Shown here piece by piece: positions 45,455 through 54,557 of a DNA stretch of 64,000 nt; position 1 is the stretch's first letter, and each line of letters begins with the position of its first letter. The notes below the pieces were generated by a model. It saw only the letters and a list, made by a program, of their open reading frames with translations, was not told the origin of the DNA and did not search any database. The DNA is from Streptomyces sp. TLI_235 (GTDB lineage Bacteria > Actinomycetota > Actinomycetes > Streptomycetales > Streptomycetaceae): the NCBI GenBank assembly GCA_002300355.1, contig NSGV01000001.1, positions 1,860,001-1,924,000 of the forward strand. Reading direction: 5' to 3'. Both the position numbers and the translations under genes were made by a program.

Positions 45455-46477
45455 ATGAAACCCCTCATCCGCAGCGCCGCCCTGAACGGCTACATCGAGC
45501 TGAGCCGCTCGCTCGGGATCGACCCGCAGCCTCTGCTGAGGAGCGTCGGCCTGGACGCGGCCGCGCTCGCCGTCCAGGACCGCTGGATCTCGGGCGCGGC
45601 CGGCGTTCGCCTGCTGGAGCTCAGCGCCGCCGCGGCCCACCGCGAGGACTTCGGGCTGCGCCTGGCCGAGTACCGGCGCCTGTCGACGCTGGGACCGATC
45701 GGGCTGGTGGTCCGCGAGGAGCCCGACGTGCGCAGCGCGATCGGCCTGCTCGTGCGGCACGAGCACATGTACAACGAGGCGCTGCACACCCGGCTGTCCG
45801 AGGCCCAGGGTCTGGCGACCCTCAAGGTGGCGCTGGACGTGGGTGAGCCGGTCGAGCACCGCCAGGCCACCGATCTGGCGGTCGCGGCCTACCACCGGGT
45901 GCTGCGCAGCTTTCTGGGCGAGCACTGGCAGCCGCTCACCGTGTGCTTCACCCATAGGGCACCCGCGGACCCGGCCCCGTACCGGCGCTTCTTCGGGCCC
46001 TCGGTGGAGTTCGAGCGCGAGTTCGACGGAATCGTCTTCTACGCGGGCGACCTGTCCGCCCGCAACGCACTGTCCGATCCCCAGCTGCGCACCTACGCCC
46101 AGCAGTACTTCGAGGCCATCGCCGCGCCCCGGGACCCGTCCGCGGCCGACCGGGTCCGGGAGTTGATCGAGGTGCTGCTGCCGACCGGGCGCTGCTCCGT
46201 CGAGCAGGTCGCCCACAGTCTCGGCGTCGACCGGCGCACCGTCCACCGCCGGCTGACCGACTCGGGCGAGACCTTCTCCTCCCTGCTCAACGCCACACGG
46301 CGGCAGCTCGCCGAGCAGCTGGTGGCGAATCCGCGCAGGTCCCTCACGGACATCTCGGCGCTGCTCGGGTTCTCCTCACCCAGCGCCTTCTCGCGCTGGT
46401 TCGGCGAGCAGTTCGGCTGCAGTGCCCGCGAGTGGCGGGCCGGGCGGCGGGCGCAGCGGTCCGCCGGGCAGGAGTAG
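45455..46477 (+). CDS. AraC family regulator of the catabolic cluster
   Basis: 340 residues from ATG 45455 (GGAG upstream). The first 200 residues match the 'arabinose-binding domain of AraC' N-terminal type (PF12625-like). The C-terminal 100 residues have two HTH motifs (SVEQVAHSLGVDRRTVHRRL and DISALLGFSSPSAFSRWFG). Regulators of this build usually activate catabolic genes in response to the substrate. It lies between the two arms of the cluster, with candidate shared sites at 45410 and 46507. Confidence 0.92.
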   Translation: MKPLIRSAALNGYIELSRSLGIDPQPLLRSVGLDAAALAVQDRWISGAAGVRLLELSAAAAHREDFGLRLAEYRRLSTLGPIGLVVREEPDVRSAIGLLVRHEHMYNEALHTRLSEAQGLATLKVALDVGEPVEHRQATDLAVAAYHRVLRSFLGEHWQPLTVCFTHRAPADPAPYRRFFGPSVEFEREFDGIVFYAGDLSARNALSDPQLRTYAQQYFEAIAAPRDPSAADRVRELIEVLLPTGRCSVEQVAHSLGVDRRTVHRRLTDSGETFSSLLNATRRQLAEQLVANPRRSLTDISALLGFSSPSAFSRWFGEQFGCSAREWRAGRRAQRSAGQE

Positions 46478-46506
46478 GCCCTCTCTTTCGAGACCCGACC
46501 CGCTCG

Positions 46507-46525
46507 GTGTCCCAGAATGGCAAGT
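46507..46525 (-). promoter_or_regulatory. Candidate AraC-type site upstream of BKACE
   Basis: GTGTCCCAGAATGGCAAGT is the reverse complement of ACTTGCCATTCTGGGACAC. It resembles the site overlapping the AraC promoter (shared ACTT, CA, GGGAC, CAC positions). The remainder of 46478-46788 holds no gene. Confidence 0.4.
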
Positions 46526-46788
46526 CGTACGTCTCCTTTCGTAAAGCGGCCGAGGGCTCTCCGGCCTACCGTGGTCACACCCCGCTGAGGGGCCGGCTCC
46601 CCGGAGAGCGCCGCGCGATGCAACTCCCCCGGTGCGCGGGCCTTCGGGGGTTCCGGCCGACTGCCCCGCGACCGGCCGCCAGGCCGTACGGGCCTCCGCA
46701 CCATCGCCTCGATCCTCGTCCCGAACAGCGCCGTCCCACGCCGGGGCGCCGCCGACGAGTGGTCGCCCCTCCCCGAAGGAGACGGACC

Positions 46789-47862
46789 GTGCACTTCCAC
46801 GACGACTCGCTGTACCCGGAGAACCAGGAGAAGCTGGTCATCCAGGCCGCGCCCTACGGTCCCGAGTGGCTGCCCGGTGACGCCGAGGACATCCCGCTCA
46901 CCATGGACGAGCAGGTACAGGCCGCCGTCGACTGCTACAACGCCGGCGCCACGGTGCTCCACATCCACGTGCGCGAACTCGACGGCCACGGCTCCAAGCG
47001 CATGTCGATGTTCAACGAGATGATCGCCCGGCTGCGCCAGGCCGTCCCCGACATGGTGCTGCAGATCGGCGGCTCGATCTCGTTCGCCCCCGAGGAGGGC
47101 GGCGACGAGGCGAAGTGGCTCAGCTACGACACCCGCCACCTGCTGGCCGAGGTCGACCCTCGGCCCGACCAGGTCACGATCGCGATCAACACCAGCCAGA
47201 TGAACATCGTCGAGATCATGACCGACGACGACCTGGAGGGCACCTCGATCGGGAAGAACCCCACGCTGCACACCGCGTACCGCAACATGGTGGTCGAGGC
47301 CGGCCCCGAGTTCTACCTGGAGCACCTCAAGCGGCTCCACGCCAACGGCATCCAGCCGCACTTCCAGCTCGCCCACCTCGCCCAGCTGGAGACGGTCGAG
47401 CGGCTGATCCGCGCCGGCGTGTACACCGGGCCGCTGGTGCTCAACTACGTGGCCATCGGCGGCGGCTTCGCCGGCCGCCACCCGGCCGACCTGGTCGAGT
47501 TCGTCCGCCGCGTCCCGGACGGCGCGGTGCTGACCATCGAGAGCTCGATGCGCGCCGTCGCCCCGATGAACGCCATCGGCATCGCCCTCGGCTGCCACGT
47601 CCGCGTGGGCAACGAGGACAACCTGTGGGGCCGCAAGGGCGAGCGCATGACCTCGGTACAGCAGATCGAGCAGATGGTGAAGATCTCCGAGAACCTCGGC
47701 CGCGAGATCGCCACCGGCTCCGAAGCCCGCGAGATCTACCACCTCGGCGAGTACTACGCCGACGCCGACGAGACCCTGGCCCGCCTCGGCTTGGTGCCCA
47801 ACCGCCGCCCCGGGCAGCGCGGTTCGATGCTGCGTCCCGAGGGCTCCCGCGCCCTGGTCTGA
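46789..47862 (+). CDS. Beta-keto acid cleavage enzyme (BKACE, DUF849)
   Basis: 357 residues from a GTG preceded by GAAGGAGA. TVLHIHVRELDG contains the His pair that binds Zn, and the TIM-barrel motifs LQIGGSI, GIQPHFQLAHLAQLE and NEDNLWGRKGE match the BKACE/Kce family. These enzymes take a beta-keto acid plus acetyl-CoA to acetoacetate plus a new acyl-CoA. Known substrates in the family include 3-keto-5-aminohexanoate and dehydrocarnitine; the one used here is unknown. The acetoacetate-CoA ligase further down the cluster would recover the acetoacetate, which strongly supports the assignment. Confidence 0.92.
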   Translation: MHFHDDSLYPENQEKLVIQAAPYGPEWLPGDAEDIPLTMDEQVQAAVDCYNAGATVLHIHVRELDGHGSKRMSMFNEMIARLRQAVPDMVLQIGGSISFAPEEGGDEAKWLSYDTRHLLAEVDPRPDQVTIAINTSQMNIVEIMTDDDLEGTSIGKNPTLHTAYRNMVVEAGPEFYLEHLKRLHANGIQPHFQLAHLAQLETVERLIRAGVYTGPLVLNYVAIGGGFAGRHPADLVEFVRRVPDGAVLTIESSMRAVAPMNAIGIALGCHVRVGNEDNLWGRKGERMTSVQQIEQMVKISENLGREIATGSEAREIYHLGEYYADADETLARLGLVPNRRPGQRGSMLRPEGSRALV

Positions 47863-48020
47863 GCCGGGCCCCACGGCGGTCGCGGGTGGCGGAACGCCGG
47901 CTCCCGGCGGCTGCCCCGTGACCGCCGCCCACCCGGAGCGGCGCCGACCCGACGTGCCCCCGCGGCCTCGGCCGTCCCCGGACGCGCCGCCGCACCACCG
48001 ACGAGCAACGGAGTACCCCT

Positions 48021-48995
48021 GTGGCGCACGCCATCCGCTTCCACCAGACCGGCGACCCCGACGTCCTGCGCTGGGAGGAGGTGACCGTCGGCGATCCCGG
48101 CCCGGGCGAGGTACGCATCCGGCACGAGGCCGTCGGCCTGAACTTCGCCGACACCTACTTCCGCACCGGCCTGTACCCCGCCCCGCTCCCCGCGGGAATG
48201 GGCGTCGAGGCGGCCGGCGTGGTCGAGGCCGTCGGCGCCGGCGTCGACCACGTCGCCGAGGGCGACCGGGTGACCTACACCGGCAGCCCGCTGGGCGCCT
48301 ACAGCACCGAGCGGGTCATGCCGGCCTCGCACCTCATCAAGCTGCCCGAGGCGATCGACTGCGAGACGGCCGCGGCGATGACCATGCGCGGACTGACCTC
48401 CGCGTACCTGATGCGCCGGATCGCCCCGCTCAAGGCCGGCGACACGATCCTGCTGCACGCGGCGGCCGGCGGCGTCGGCCTCATCGTCTCGCAGTGGGCC
48501 AAGCTGCTGGGGCTGACCGTCATCGGCACCGTCTCCACCGAGGAGAAGGCCGAGCTGGCCCGCGCCCACGGCACGGACCACGTCATCCACTACCGGCGCG
48601 AGGACGTGGCCGCGCGGGTGCGCGAGCTGACCGACGGCGCCGGCGTCCCGGTGGTGCTCGACAGTGTCGGCAGGGACACCTACGCCGGCTCGCTCGCCTC
48701 GCTGCGCAGGCGCGGCCTGCTGGTCTGCTTCGGCACCGCCTCCGGGCCGGTGCCGCCCATCGACGCCATGCAACTCGCCCTGGCCGGCTCGGTGTTCGTC
48801 ACCCGTCCCGCACTGGCGGACTACATCGCCGACCCCGCCGACCGGGACGAGCTGTCCGCGGAGCTGTTCGGCCACGTCGCCTCCGGCCGCATCACGATCG
48901 AGACCAACCAGCGCTACGCCCTCAAGGACGCCGCGCAGGCCCACCGCGACCTGGAAGCCGGCCGCACCACCGGCTCGTCCGTCTTCGTCCTGTGA
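48021..48995 (+). CDS. Quinone-oxidoreductase-like MDR (zinc-free)
   Basis: 324 residues from a GTG (GGAG upstream). RHEAVGLNFADTYFRTGLYP at residues 34-53 and LLHAAAGGVGLIVSQWAKLLG (NADPH site) are diagnostic for zeta-crystallin/QOR proteins of the medium-chain family without the zinc ligands. It reduces quinones or alpha,beta-unsaturated carbonyls with NADPH. It is the second gene of the right arm of the cluster, so it may act on a pathway intermediate. Confidence 0.92.
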   Translation: MAHAIRFHQTGDPDVLRWEEVTVGDPGPGEVRIRHEAVGLNFADTYFRTGLYPAPLPAGMGVEAAGVVEAVGAGVDHVAEGDRVTYTGSPLGAYSTERVMPASHLIKLPEAIDCETAAAMTMRGLTSAYLMRRIAPLKAGDTILLHAAAGGVGLIVSQWAKLLGLTVIGTVSTEEKAELARAHGTDHVIHYRREDVAARVRELTDGAGVPVVLDSVGRDTYAGSLASLRRRGLLVCFGTASGPVPPIDAMQLALAGSVFVTRPALADYIADPADRDELSAELFGHVASGRITIETNQRYALKDAAQAHRDLEAGRTTGSSVFVL

Positions 48996-49038
48996 CCACG
49001 CCCCGCGTGGACTCCCCCAGACCCCTGGAGTGAGCACC

Positions 49039-49953
49039 ATGACCCGTACGCACACCCCCGAGGCGCCCGGCCCCGCCCTGATCCGCCCCACCAGCCTCGG
49101 CTCGATCAAGGCCGAACCGCTGACCTGCACCATCGGCGCCGAACTGTCGGGCGTCCACCTCGGCGAAGCGGCGCGCGACGACGACCTGTTCGCCGAGATC
49201 AGGGCACTGCTGCTGCAGTACAAGGTGCTGTTCCTGCGCGACCAGGACATCACCCGGGCCGAGCACGTGGCCTTCGCCTCGCGGTTCGGTGCCCTGGAGG
49301 ACCACCCCGTCGCCGGCAGCGACCCCGACCACCCCGGCCTGGTCCGCATCTACAAGGACCTCGACAGCAAGCCCGAGCACTACGAGAACGCCCTGCACAC
49401 CGACGGGACCTGGCGGGAGAACCCGTCGATGGGCGCCGTACTGCGCTGCGTCGAGTCCCCGCCGGTCGGCGGAGACACCATCTGGGTCAACATGGCCGAG
49501 GCGTACCGCCGCCTCCCCGAGCACATCAAGACCCAGATCGCGGACCTGCGCGCCCGCCACAGCATCGAGGCCACCTTCGGCGCGGTGATGCCGACCGAGA
49601 TGCGCCACCAGCTCAAGGCGCGGTACCCGGACGCCGAGCACCCCGTGGTACGGACCCACCCCGAGACCGAGGAGAAGATCCTCTTCGTCAACAGCTTCGC
49701 CACGCACTTCGTCAACTTCCACACGCCCGAGCGGGTCCGCTTCGGCCAGGACTACGCGCCCGGCGCCGCCCAGCTGCTGACCTACCTGATCAGCCAGGCC
49801 GCCGTCCCCGAGTACCAGGTCCGCTGGCGCTGGCAGCCGAACAGCGTCGCTATCTGGGACAACCGCTCCACCCAGCACTACGCCGTCCAGGACTACTGGC
49901 CCGCCGTCCGCAAGATGGAGCGCGCGGGAATCGTCGGCGACAGACCCTTCTGA
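49039..49953 (+). CDS. TauD/TfdA family 2-oxoglutarate dioxygenase
   Basis: 304 residues from ATG 49039 (GGAG nine bases before). ALHTDGTWRENPS (HxD), NRSTQHYAVQDYW (His) and the late Arg (RKMERAGIVGD) are the metal and 2-oxoglutarate ligands. It is a full-length family member of the taurine/alkylsulfate/2,4-D dioxygenase class. It is the second dioxygenase in the cluster and only distantly like the one at 44182-45288, so they probably act at different steps. Confidence 0.92.
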   Translation: MTRTHTPEAPGPALIRPTSLGSIKAEPLTCTIGAELSGVHLGEAARDDDLFAEIRALLLQYKVLFLRDQDITRAEHVAFASRFGALEDHPVAGSDPDHPGLVRIYKDLDSKPEHYENALHTDGTWRENPSMGAVLRCVESPPVGGDTIWVNMAEAYRRLPEHIKTQIADLRARHSIEATFGAVMPTEMRHQLKARYPDAEHPVVRTHPETEEKILFVNSFATHFVNFHTPERVRFGQDYAPGAAQLLTYLISQAAVPEYQVRWRWQPNSVAIWDNRSTQHYAVQDYWPAVRKMERAGIVGDRPF

Positions 49954-49994
49954 TCATCAGAGTCCGAGCCCCCAAGGGCACCGGGAAAGGTGAG

Positions 49995-51356
49995 GTGGCA
50001 ACAGTGAGGTTCCCCACCACCGCCGAGGCGCCGACGGAGACCCCCTCCGCAGCGCCGGCCGTGACCAGGCGCTACGCCTGGGTGGTCTTCGTACTGAGTT
50101 TCGCGCTCCTGCTGTCCGACTACATGTCACGGCAGGTGCTCAACGCGGTCTTCCCGCTCCTGAAAGCCGAATGGCTGCTGTCCGACTCGCGACTGGGCTC
50201 GCTCAGCGGGATCGTCGCGCTGACGGTCGGCGTGCTGACCTTCCCGATGTCGTTCGTCGCGGACCGCTGGGGCCGGGTCAGGAGCCTGGTCCTCGCCGCC
50301 GCCCTGTGGAGCCTCGCGACACTGGGCTGCGCCGCGGCGGCGAGCTACGACCAGATGTTCCTCGGCCGGCTCTTCGTCGGCATCGGCGAGGCCGCCTACG
50401 GCAGCGTCGGCATCGCCGTGGTGCTCAGCGTCTTCCCGGTCGCCATGCGGGCCACCCTGTCGGGTGCGTTCATCGCCGGCGGCGCGTTCGGCTCGGTCCT
50501 GGGCGTCGCGGTCGGCGGCGCCATAGCCCAGGCGTTCGGCTGGCGCTGGGCCTTCGCCGCCATGGGTGTCTTCGGCCTGGTACTGGCCGCGGTCTACGCG
50601 GTCGTGGTCACCGAGAAACGGCTCGACCCGCGACGGGACCCGACCGCGGCCGGCGGCCGGCCCGCGGGCAAGGAGACGGCCCCGCTGCGCTCCCTGCTGC
50701 CGCAGCTGTTCTCCTCCGTCTCGGTGGTCAGCGCCTACGTCGGCAGCGGCCTGCAACTGTTCATCGCGGGAGCACTGATCTCCTGGCTGCCCAGCTTCTT
50801 CAACCGCTACTACCACATGGCCACCGGCCGGGCCGGAGCCACCGCCGGACTCTACGCCCTGCTCATCGGCACCGGCATGATCGCCGGCGGCCTCGTCTCG
50901 GACCGCGTCAGCCAGACGTTCCCGCAGCGCAAGTGGGCCGTCGCGATCGCCTGCAGCCTCTGCTCGCTCGTGCTCCTGACGGCCGCCTTCAGCCTGCCCA
51001 CGGGTGCCGCGCAGCTCGCGCTGCTCGCCGCCGGCGCGCTGGTCTGCGCCGGCACCGCCGGCCCCGCGGCCGCGATGGTGGCCAACCTGACCCCGGTCGC
51101 CATCTCCGCCACGGCGTTCGCGACGCTGACCCTCGCCAACAGCTTCCTCGGGCTCGCCCCGGGACCGTCCGTGACGGGCATGCTCGCCGACCACCTGGGA
51201 CTGCGCGAGGCACTGCAGGTGATCCCCCTCGTCTCCGTCCCCGCCGTGGCCGCCTTCCTGCTCGGCCGCCGGTTCTACACCCGCGACCTGGACCGGCTCA
51301 CCGCCCGCGCCGAGCCCGGGACGCCCCACCCCACCGAAACGGAACTCCCCGTATGA
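49995..51356 (+). CDS. MFS transporter of the catabolic cluster
   Basis: 453 residues from a GTG (49995) after GGAAAGG, with about 12 membrane segments. FVADRWGRVRSLVLAAALWS is the typical loop between helices 2 and 3. It resembles anion or aromatic acid carriers of the MFS. It overlaps the next gene by four bases (ATGA), so it is in the operon and is the likely importer of the pathway substrate. Confidence 0.9.
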   Translation: MATVRFPTTAEAPTETPSAAPAVTRRYAWVVFVLSFALLLSDYMSRQVLNAVFPLLKAEWLLSDSRLGSLSGIVALTVGVLTFPMSFVADRWGRVRSLVLAAALWSLATLGCAAAASYDQMFLGRLFVGIGEAAYGSVGIAVVLSVFPVAMRATLSGAFIAGGAFGSVLGVAVGGAIAQAFGWRWAFAAMGVFGLVLAAVYAVVVTEKRLDPRRDPTAAGGRPAGKETAPLRSLLPQLFSSVSVVSAYVGSGLQLFIAGALISWLPSFFNRYYHMATGRAGATAGLYALLIGTGMIAGGLVSDRVSQTFPQRKWAVAIACSLCSLVLLTAAFSLPTGAAQLALLAAGALVCAGTAGPAAAMVANLTPVAISATAFATLTLANSFLGLAPGPSVTGMLADHLGLREALQVIPLVSVPAVAAFLLGRRFYTRDLDRLTARAEPGTPHPTETELPV

Positions 51357-51931
51357 GCCGTCCCACCGAACCCGCCGTCGTGATCGTGCCGGGGCTGCGC
51401 GACCACGTCGCCGAGCACTGGCAGACCCTGCTGGCCGACGCACTCACCACCGCCGGCCGCGACGTGCACACCGTCCCCCCGCTGACCCAGGACCGGCTCA
51501 GCTGCACAGCCCAGGTCGAGGCCCTCCACCAGGTGATCGCCCGGATCGACGGGCCCGTCGTGCTGGTGGCCCACAGCGCCGGCGTGATCACCGCCGTCCA
51601 CTGGGCCCACCGGTACGGCGGCGACGTGACCGGGGCACTGCTCGCCACCCCGCCGGACTTCGACAGCCCGCTGCCGGAGGGCTACCCCGCCCCCGAGGAG
51701 CTGGCCGACAACGGCTGGACACCCGTCCCGCGCAAGCCGCTGCCCTTCCCGACCCTCGTGGCGGCCAGCGCGAACGACCCACTGGGCGGCTTCGCCCGGA
51801 TCGCCGAGCTGGCCCGGGACTGGGAGAGCCGCCTCGTCGAACTCGGCGCGGTCGGCCACCTCAACCCCGCCTCCGGCCACGGCCCCTGGCCCCGCGCCCT
51901 GGAACTGCTGGCCGAACTTCCGCAGGACTGA
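51353..51931 (+). CDS. Small alpha/beta hydrolase (RBBP9/YdeN-like)
   Basis: 192 residues. VIVPGLRDHVAEHWQTLL begins the fold, VLVAHSAGVITAVHWA contains the nucleophile serine (HSAG), and ANDPLGGF and GAVGHLNPASGHGPWP give Asp and His. This is the RBBP9/YdeN serine-hydrolase family. It may hydrolyse an ester or a CoA derivative in the pathway. ATG overlaps the transporter stop (ATGA). Confidence 0.9.
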   Translation: MSRPTEPAVVIVPGLRDHVAEHWQTLLADALTTAGRDVHTVPPLTQDRLSCTAQVEALHQVIARIDGPVVLVAHSAGVITAVHWAHRYGGDVTGALLATPPDFDSPLPEGYPAPEELADNGWTPVPRKPLPFPTLVAASANDPLGGFARIAELARDWESRLVELGAVGHLNPASGHGPWPRALELLAELPQD

Positions 51932-51995
51932 ACCGCCCGCCCACGGCGGCGTCCGGACCACAACTCCCCCACCCGAACCACCCAGGGAGACGACG

Positions 51996-54002
51996 ATGAG
52001 CACCGACAGTGACCTGCTGTGGTCGCCCGACCCCGGCCAGGCGGAGCACTCCACCGTCGCCGCGTTCCTGCGATGGCTGGAGCAGGAACGCCGACTGCGC
52101 TTCTCCGGCTACGCCGAGCTCTGGCGGTGGAGCAGCACCGACCTGGCCGGCTTCTGGTCGGCGGTGTGGGAGTTCCACGGTCTGGACGCCGCCACCGGCC
52201 ACCGCGCCGACCACCCCGGCCGCGTACTGGCCGACACCGCGATGCCGGGGGCCCGCTGGTTCCCCGGTGCGCGGATCAACTTCGCCGAGCGGTGCCTGGC
52301 CGCCGCCGACGGCACCCGTCCCGCGCTGGTCGCCCTCGGCGAGGAGGACGAGCCGCGGGAGACCTCCTGGCAGGAGCTGCGCGACGAGGTCGCCACCGTC
52401 GCCCAGGCACTGCGCGCCATGGGCGTGGGGCCGGGCGACTGCGTCGCCGGCTACCTGCCGAACCTGCCGCAGACCGTCGTCGCGCTGCTGGCCACCGCCG
52501 CCGTCGGCGCGGTCTGGACGGTCTGCTCACCCGACTTCGGCACACCCAGCGTCCTCGCCCGGCTGCAGCAGGCCCGCCCCACCGTGCTGGTGGCCGCCGA
52601 CGGCTACCGGCACGGCGGCAAGGACTTCGACCGGCGCCCGGCCGTGGCGGAGATCGCCGAGCAGCTGCCGACCATGCGCCACCTGCTCGCCGTGGACCAC
52701 CTGTTCACCGGCGCCGACCGGCCCTGGACCGCGCGCCGCGACCTCCGCCAGCATGCCTGGACGGCACTTCCCCCCGCCGACGGCCCGCTCCGCTTCGCGG
52801 ACGTGCCCTTCGACCACCCGCTGTGGATCCTGTGGTCCTCGGGGACCACCGGCGTTCCCAAGGGCATCGTGCAGGGCCACGGCGGCATCACCGTCGAACT
52901 GCTCAAGGCCCTCGGCCTCGGCGCCGACCTGCGCCCCGACGACCGCTACCTCTTCCTCACCTCGACCGGCTGGATGGTGTGGAACTTCCTGGTCGGCGGC
53001 CTGCTGCTCGGCAGCACCGTGATCCTCTACGACGGCAGCCCCACCCATCCCGACACCGACGGTGCCTGGCGCGTCGCCGAACGCACCGGGGCGACCGTCG
53101 TCGGCGTCGGCGCCGCCTACCTCGCCGCCGGCGAGAAGGCCGGCTCCCGCCCGGCTGCCACGTACGGGCTGAGCAGGCTGCGCACCGTCCTGCAGACCGG
53201 CTCCTCGCTGCCCGCGTCCACCTGGCACTGGGCGCACCGCGAGCTCCCCGCGGTGTGGCTGCAGTCGGTCTGCGGCGGAACCGACGTGTGCTCCGTACTG
53301 GCCGGCGCCTCCGCGCTCCTGCCGGTCCGGGCGGGACGCATCCCCGGCCCGGCGCTCGGCGTGGCACTGGCCGCCTGGGACCCCTCCGGCCGGCCCCTCA
53401 CCGGGGCGCAGGGCGAGCTCGTGGTCACGGCTCCGATGCCGTCCATGCCGCTGCACTTCGTCGGCGACCCCGACGGCTCCCGCTACCGCGCCGCCTACTT
53501 CGCCACCTACCCGGGCGTGTGGCGGCACGGGGACTGGGTCACCGTCGACGACGACCTGTCCGTCGTCGTGTCCGGACGCTCCGACTCCACCCTCAACCGC
53601 ATGGGCGTGCGCATGGGCTCGGCCGACATCTACGCCGTCGTCGAACAGCTCCCGGAGATCGCGGACAGCCTCGTCATCGGCGCGGAGCAGCCCGACGGCG
53701 GCTACCGGATGCCGCTCTTCGTGGCCATGGCCGACGGCTCGGTACTCGACGACGCCCTGCGTGCCCGGATCACCGCCGTCATCCGCCGCGAACTCTCCCC
53801 ACGCCACGTCCCCGACGCGGTCGTACAGGTCCCCGCCGTCCCCCGCACCCTGACCGGCAAGAAGCTCGAAGTCCCGGTCAAGCGCATCCTTCAGGGCGCC
53901 CGCGTCGAGGACGTCAGCAGCGAGGGCGCGGTCCAGCACCCCGACATGCTCCACTGGTTCGCGGAGTTCGCCGCTACCGATTCGAGCACCAACTCCCCTT
54001 GA
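51996..54002 (+). CDS. Acetoacetate-CoA ligase
   Basis: 668 residues, the usual length. ILWSSGTTGVPKGIVQGHGG is the AMP-binding motif, with FLTSTGWMVWNFLVGG and QSVCGGTDVCSVLAG typical of acetoacetyl-CoA synthetases. PRTLTGKKLEVPVKRIL contains the catalytic Lys. It activates acetoacetate, here most likely the acetoacetate released by the BKACE enzyme, to acetoacetyl-CoA for thiolysis to two acetyl-CoA. It is the last gene of the cluster. Confidence 0.95.
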   Translation: MSTDSDLLWSPDPGQAEHSTVAAFLRWLEQERRLRFSGYAELWRWSSTDLAGFWSAVWEFHGLDAATGHRADHPGRVLADTAMPGARWFPGARINFAERCLAAADGTRPALVALGEEDEPRETSWQELRDEVATVAQALRAMGVGPGDCVAGYLPNLPQTVVALLATAAVGAVWTVCSPDFGTPSVLARLQQARPTVLVAADGYRHGGKDFDRRPAVAEIAEQLPTMRHLLAVDHLFTGADRPWTARRDLRQHAWTALPPADGPLRFADVPFDHPLWILWSSGTTGVPKGIVQGHGGITVELLKALGLGADLRPDDRYLFLTSTGWMVWNFLVGGLLLGSTVILYDGSPTHPDTDGAWRVAERTGATVVGVGAAYLAAGEKAGSRPAATYGLSRLRTVLQTGSSLPASTWHWAHRELPAVWLQSVCGGTDVCSVLAGASALLPVRAGRIPGPALGVALAAWDPSGRPLTGAQGELVVTAPMPSMPLHFVGDPDGSRYRAAYFATYPGVWRHGDWVTVDDDLSVVVSGRSDSTLNRMGVRMGSADIYAVVEQLPEIADSLVIGAEQPDGGYRMPLFVAMADGSVLDDALRARITAVIRRELSPRHVPDAVVQVPAVPRTLTGKKLEVPVKRILQGARVEDVSSEGAVQHPDMLHWFAEFAATDSSTNSP

Positions 54003-54089
54003 ATGGAACGGACTTCGCCGGTTCAGCGGACAAATCCACCGGTCGTTCGCATAACACCTCTGCGGGTCGACCGACGTCTGTCGATCGAC

Positions 54090-54419
54090 TGACAAGGGCT
54101 CCCCGACGGACACACGCTCGCCGTCGGCGGCCACACCGCCAACGGCACCGTCAGCCGATGGAACGTCACCGAACCGGACCACCCCAAGCCCATCGGCCAG
54201 CCACTGACCGTGACCACCGGCCCCGTCTCCGTCGTGGCCATCAGCCCCGACGGGAACATCCTCGCCGCCACCACCGACCAAGGCGTCGCAGGCCTGTGGA
54301 ACCTGAGCGTCGACGACGCGATCCGGCGGATCTGCCGGACCACCGCAGGTACCCTCGACGCGAAGCAGTGGAGTCGGTACGTGCCGCTCCCCTATGCCGC
54401 ACCGTGCCCCGCCGATTGA
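54090..54419 (+). pseudogene. C-terminal remnant of a WD40-repeat protein
   Basis: In one frame: LPDGHTLAVGGHTANGTVSR, then VSVVAISPDGNILAATTDQGV, AGLWNLSVDDAIRRICRTTA, and the end ARQW-like segment KQWSRYVPLPYAAPC. These are the last two blades and the tail of large WD40 proteins that often carry an N-terminal STAND ATPase. Everything upstream is missing, and no start codon or ribosome site serves this piece. Confidence 0.75.
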
Positions 54420-54557
54420 CACGCTTGTTCGACTTCGGACTGGTCGTGATCGCACCGGCGCCGGCCACCTGCCCCGGCATGCCACCAGCCCGTCCGACTG
54501 CTGACAACACTCGACGGGCGACCCCCGCCCTCGACGAGGCCCAGGAAAGGAACGCCG

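Noticed and set aside
42616..54002. Calling the cluster a carnitine degradation pathway
   Set aside because: BKACE and a TauD enzyme are compatible with it, but carnitine dehydrogenase and betaine-handling genes are missing.
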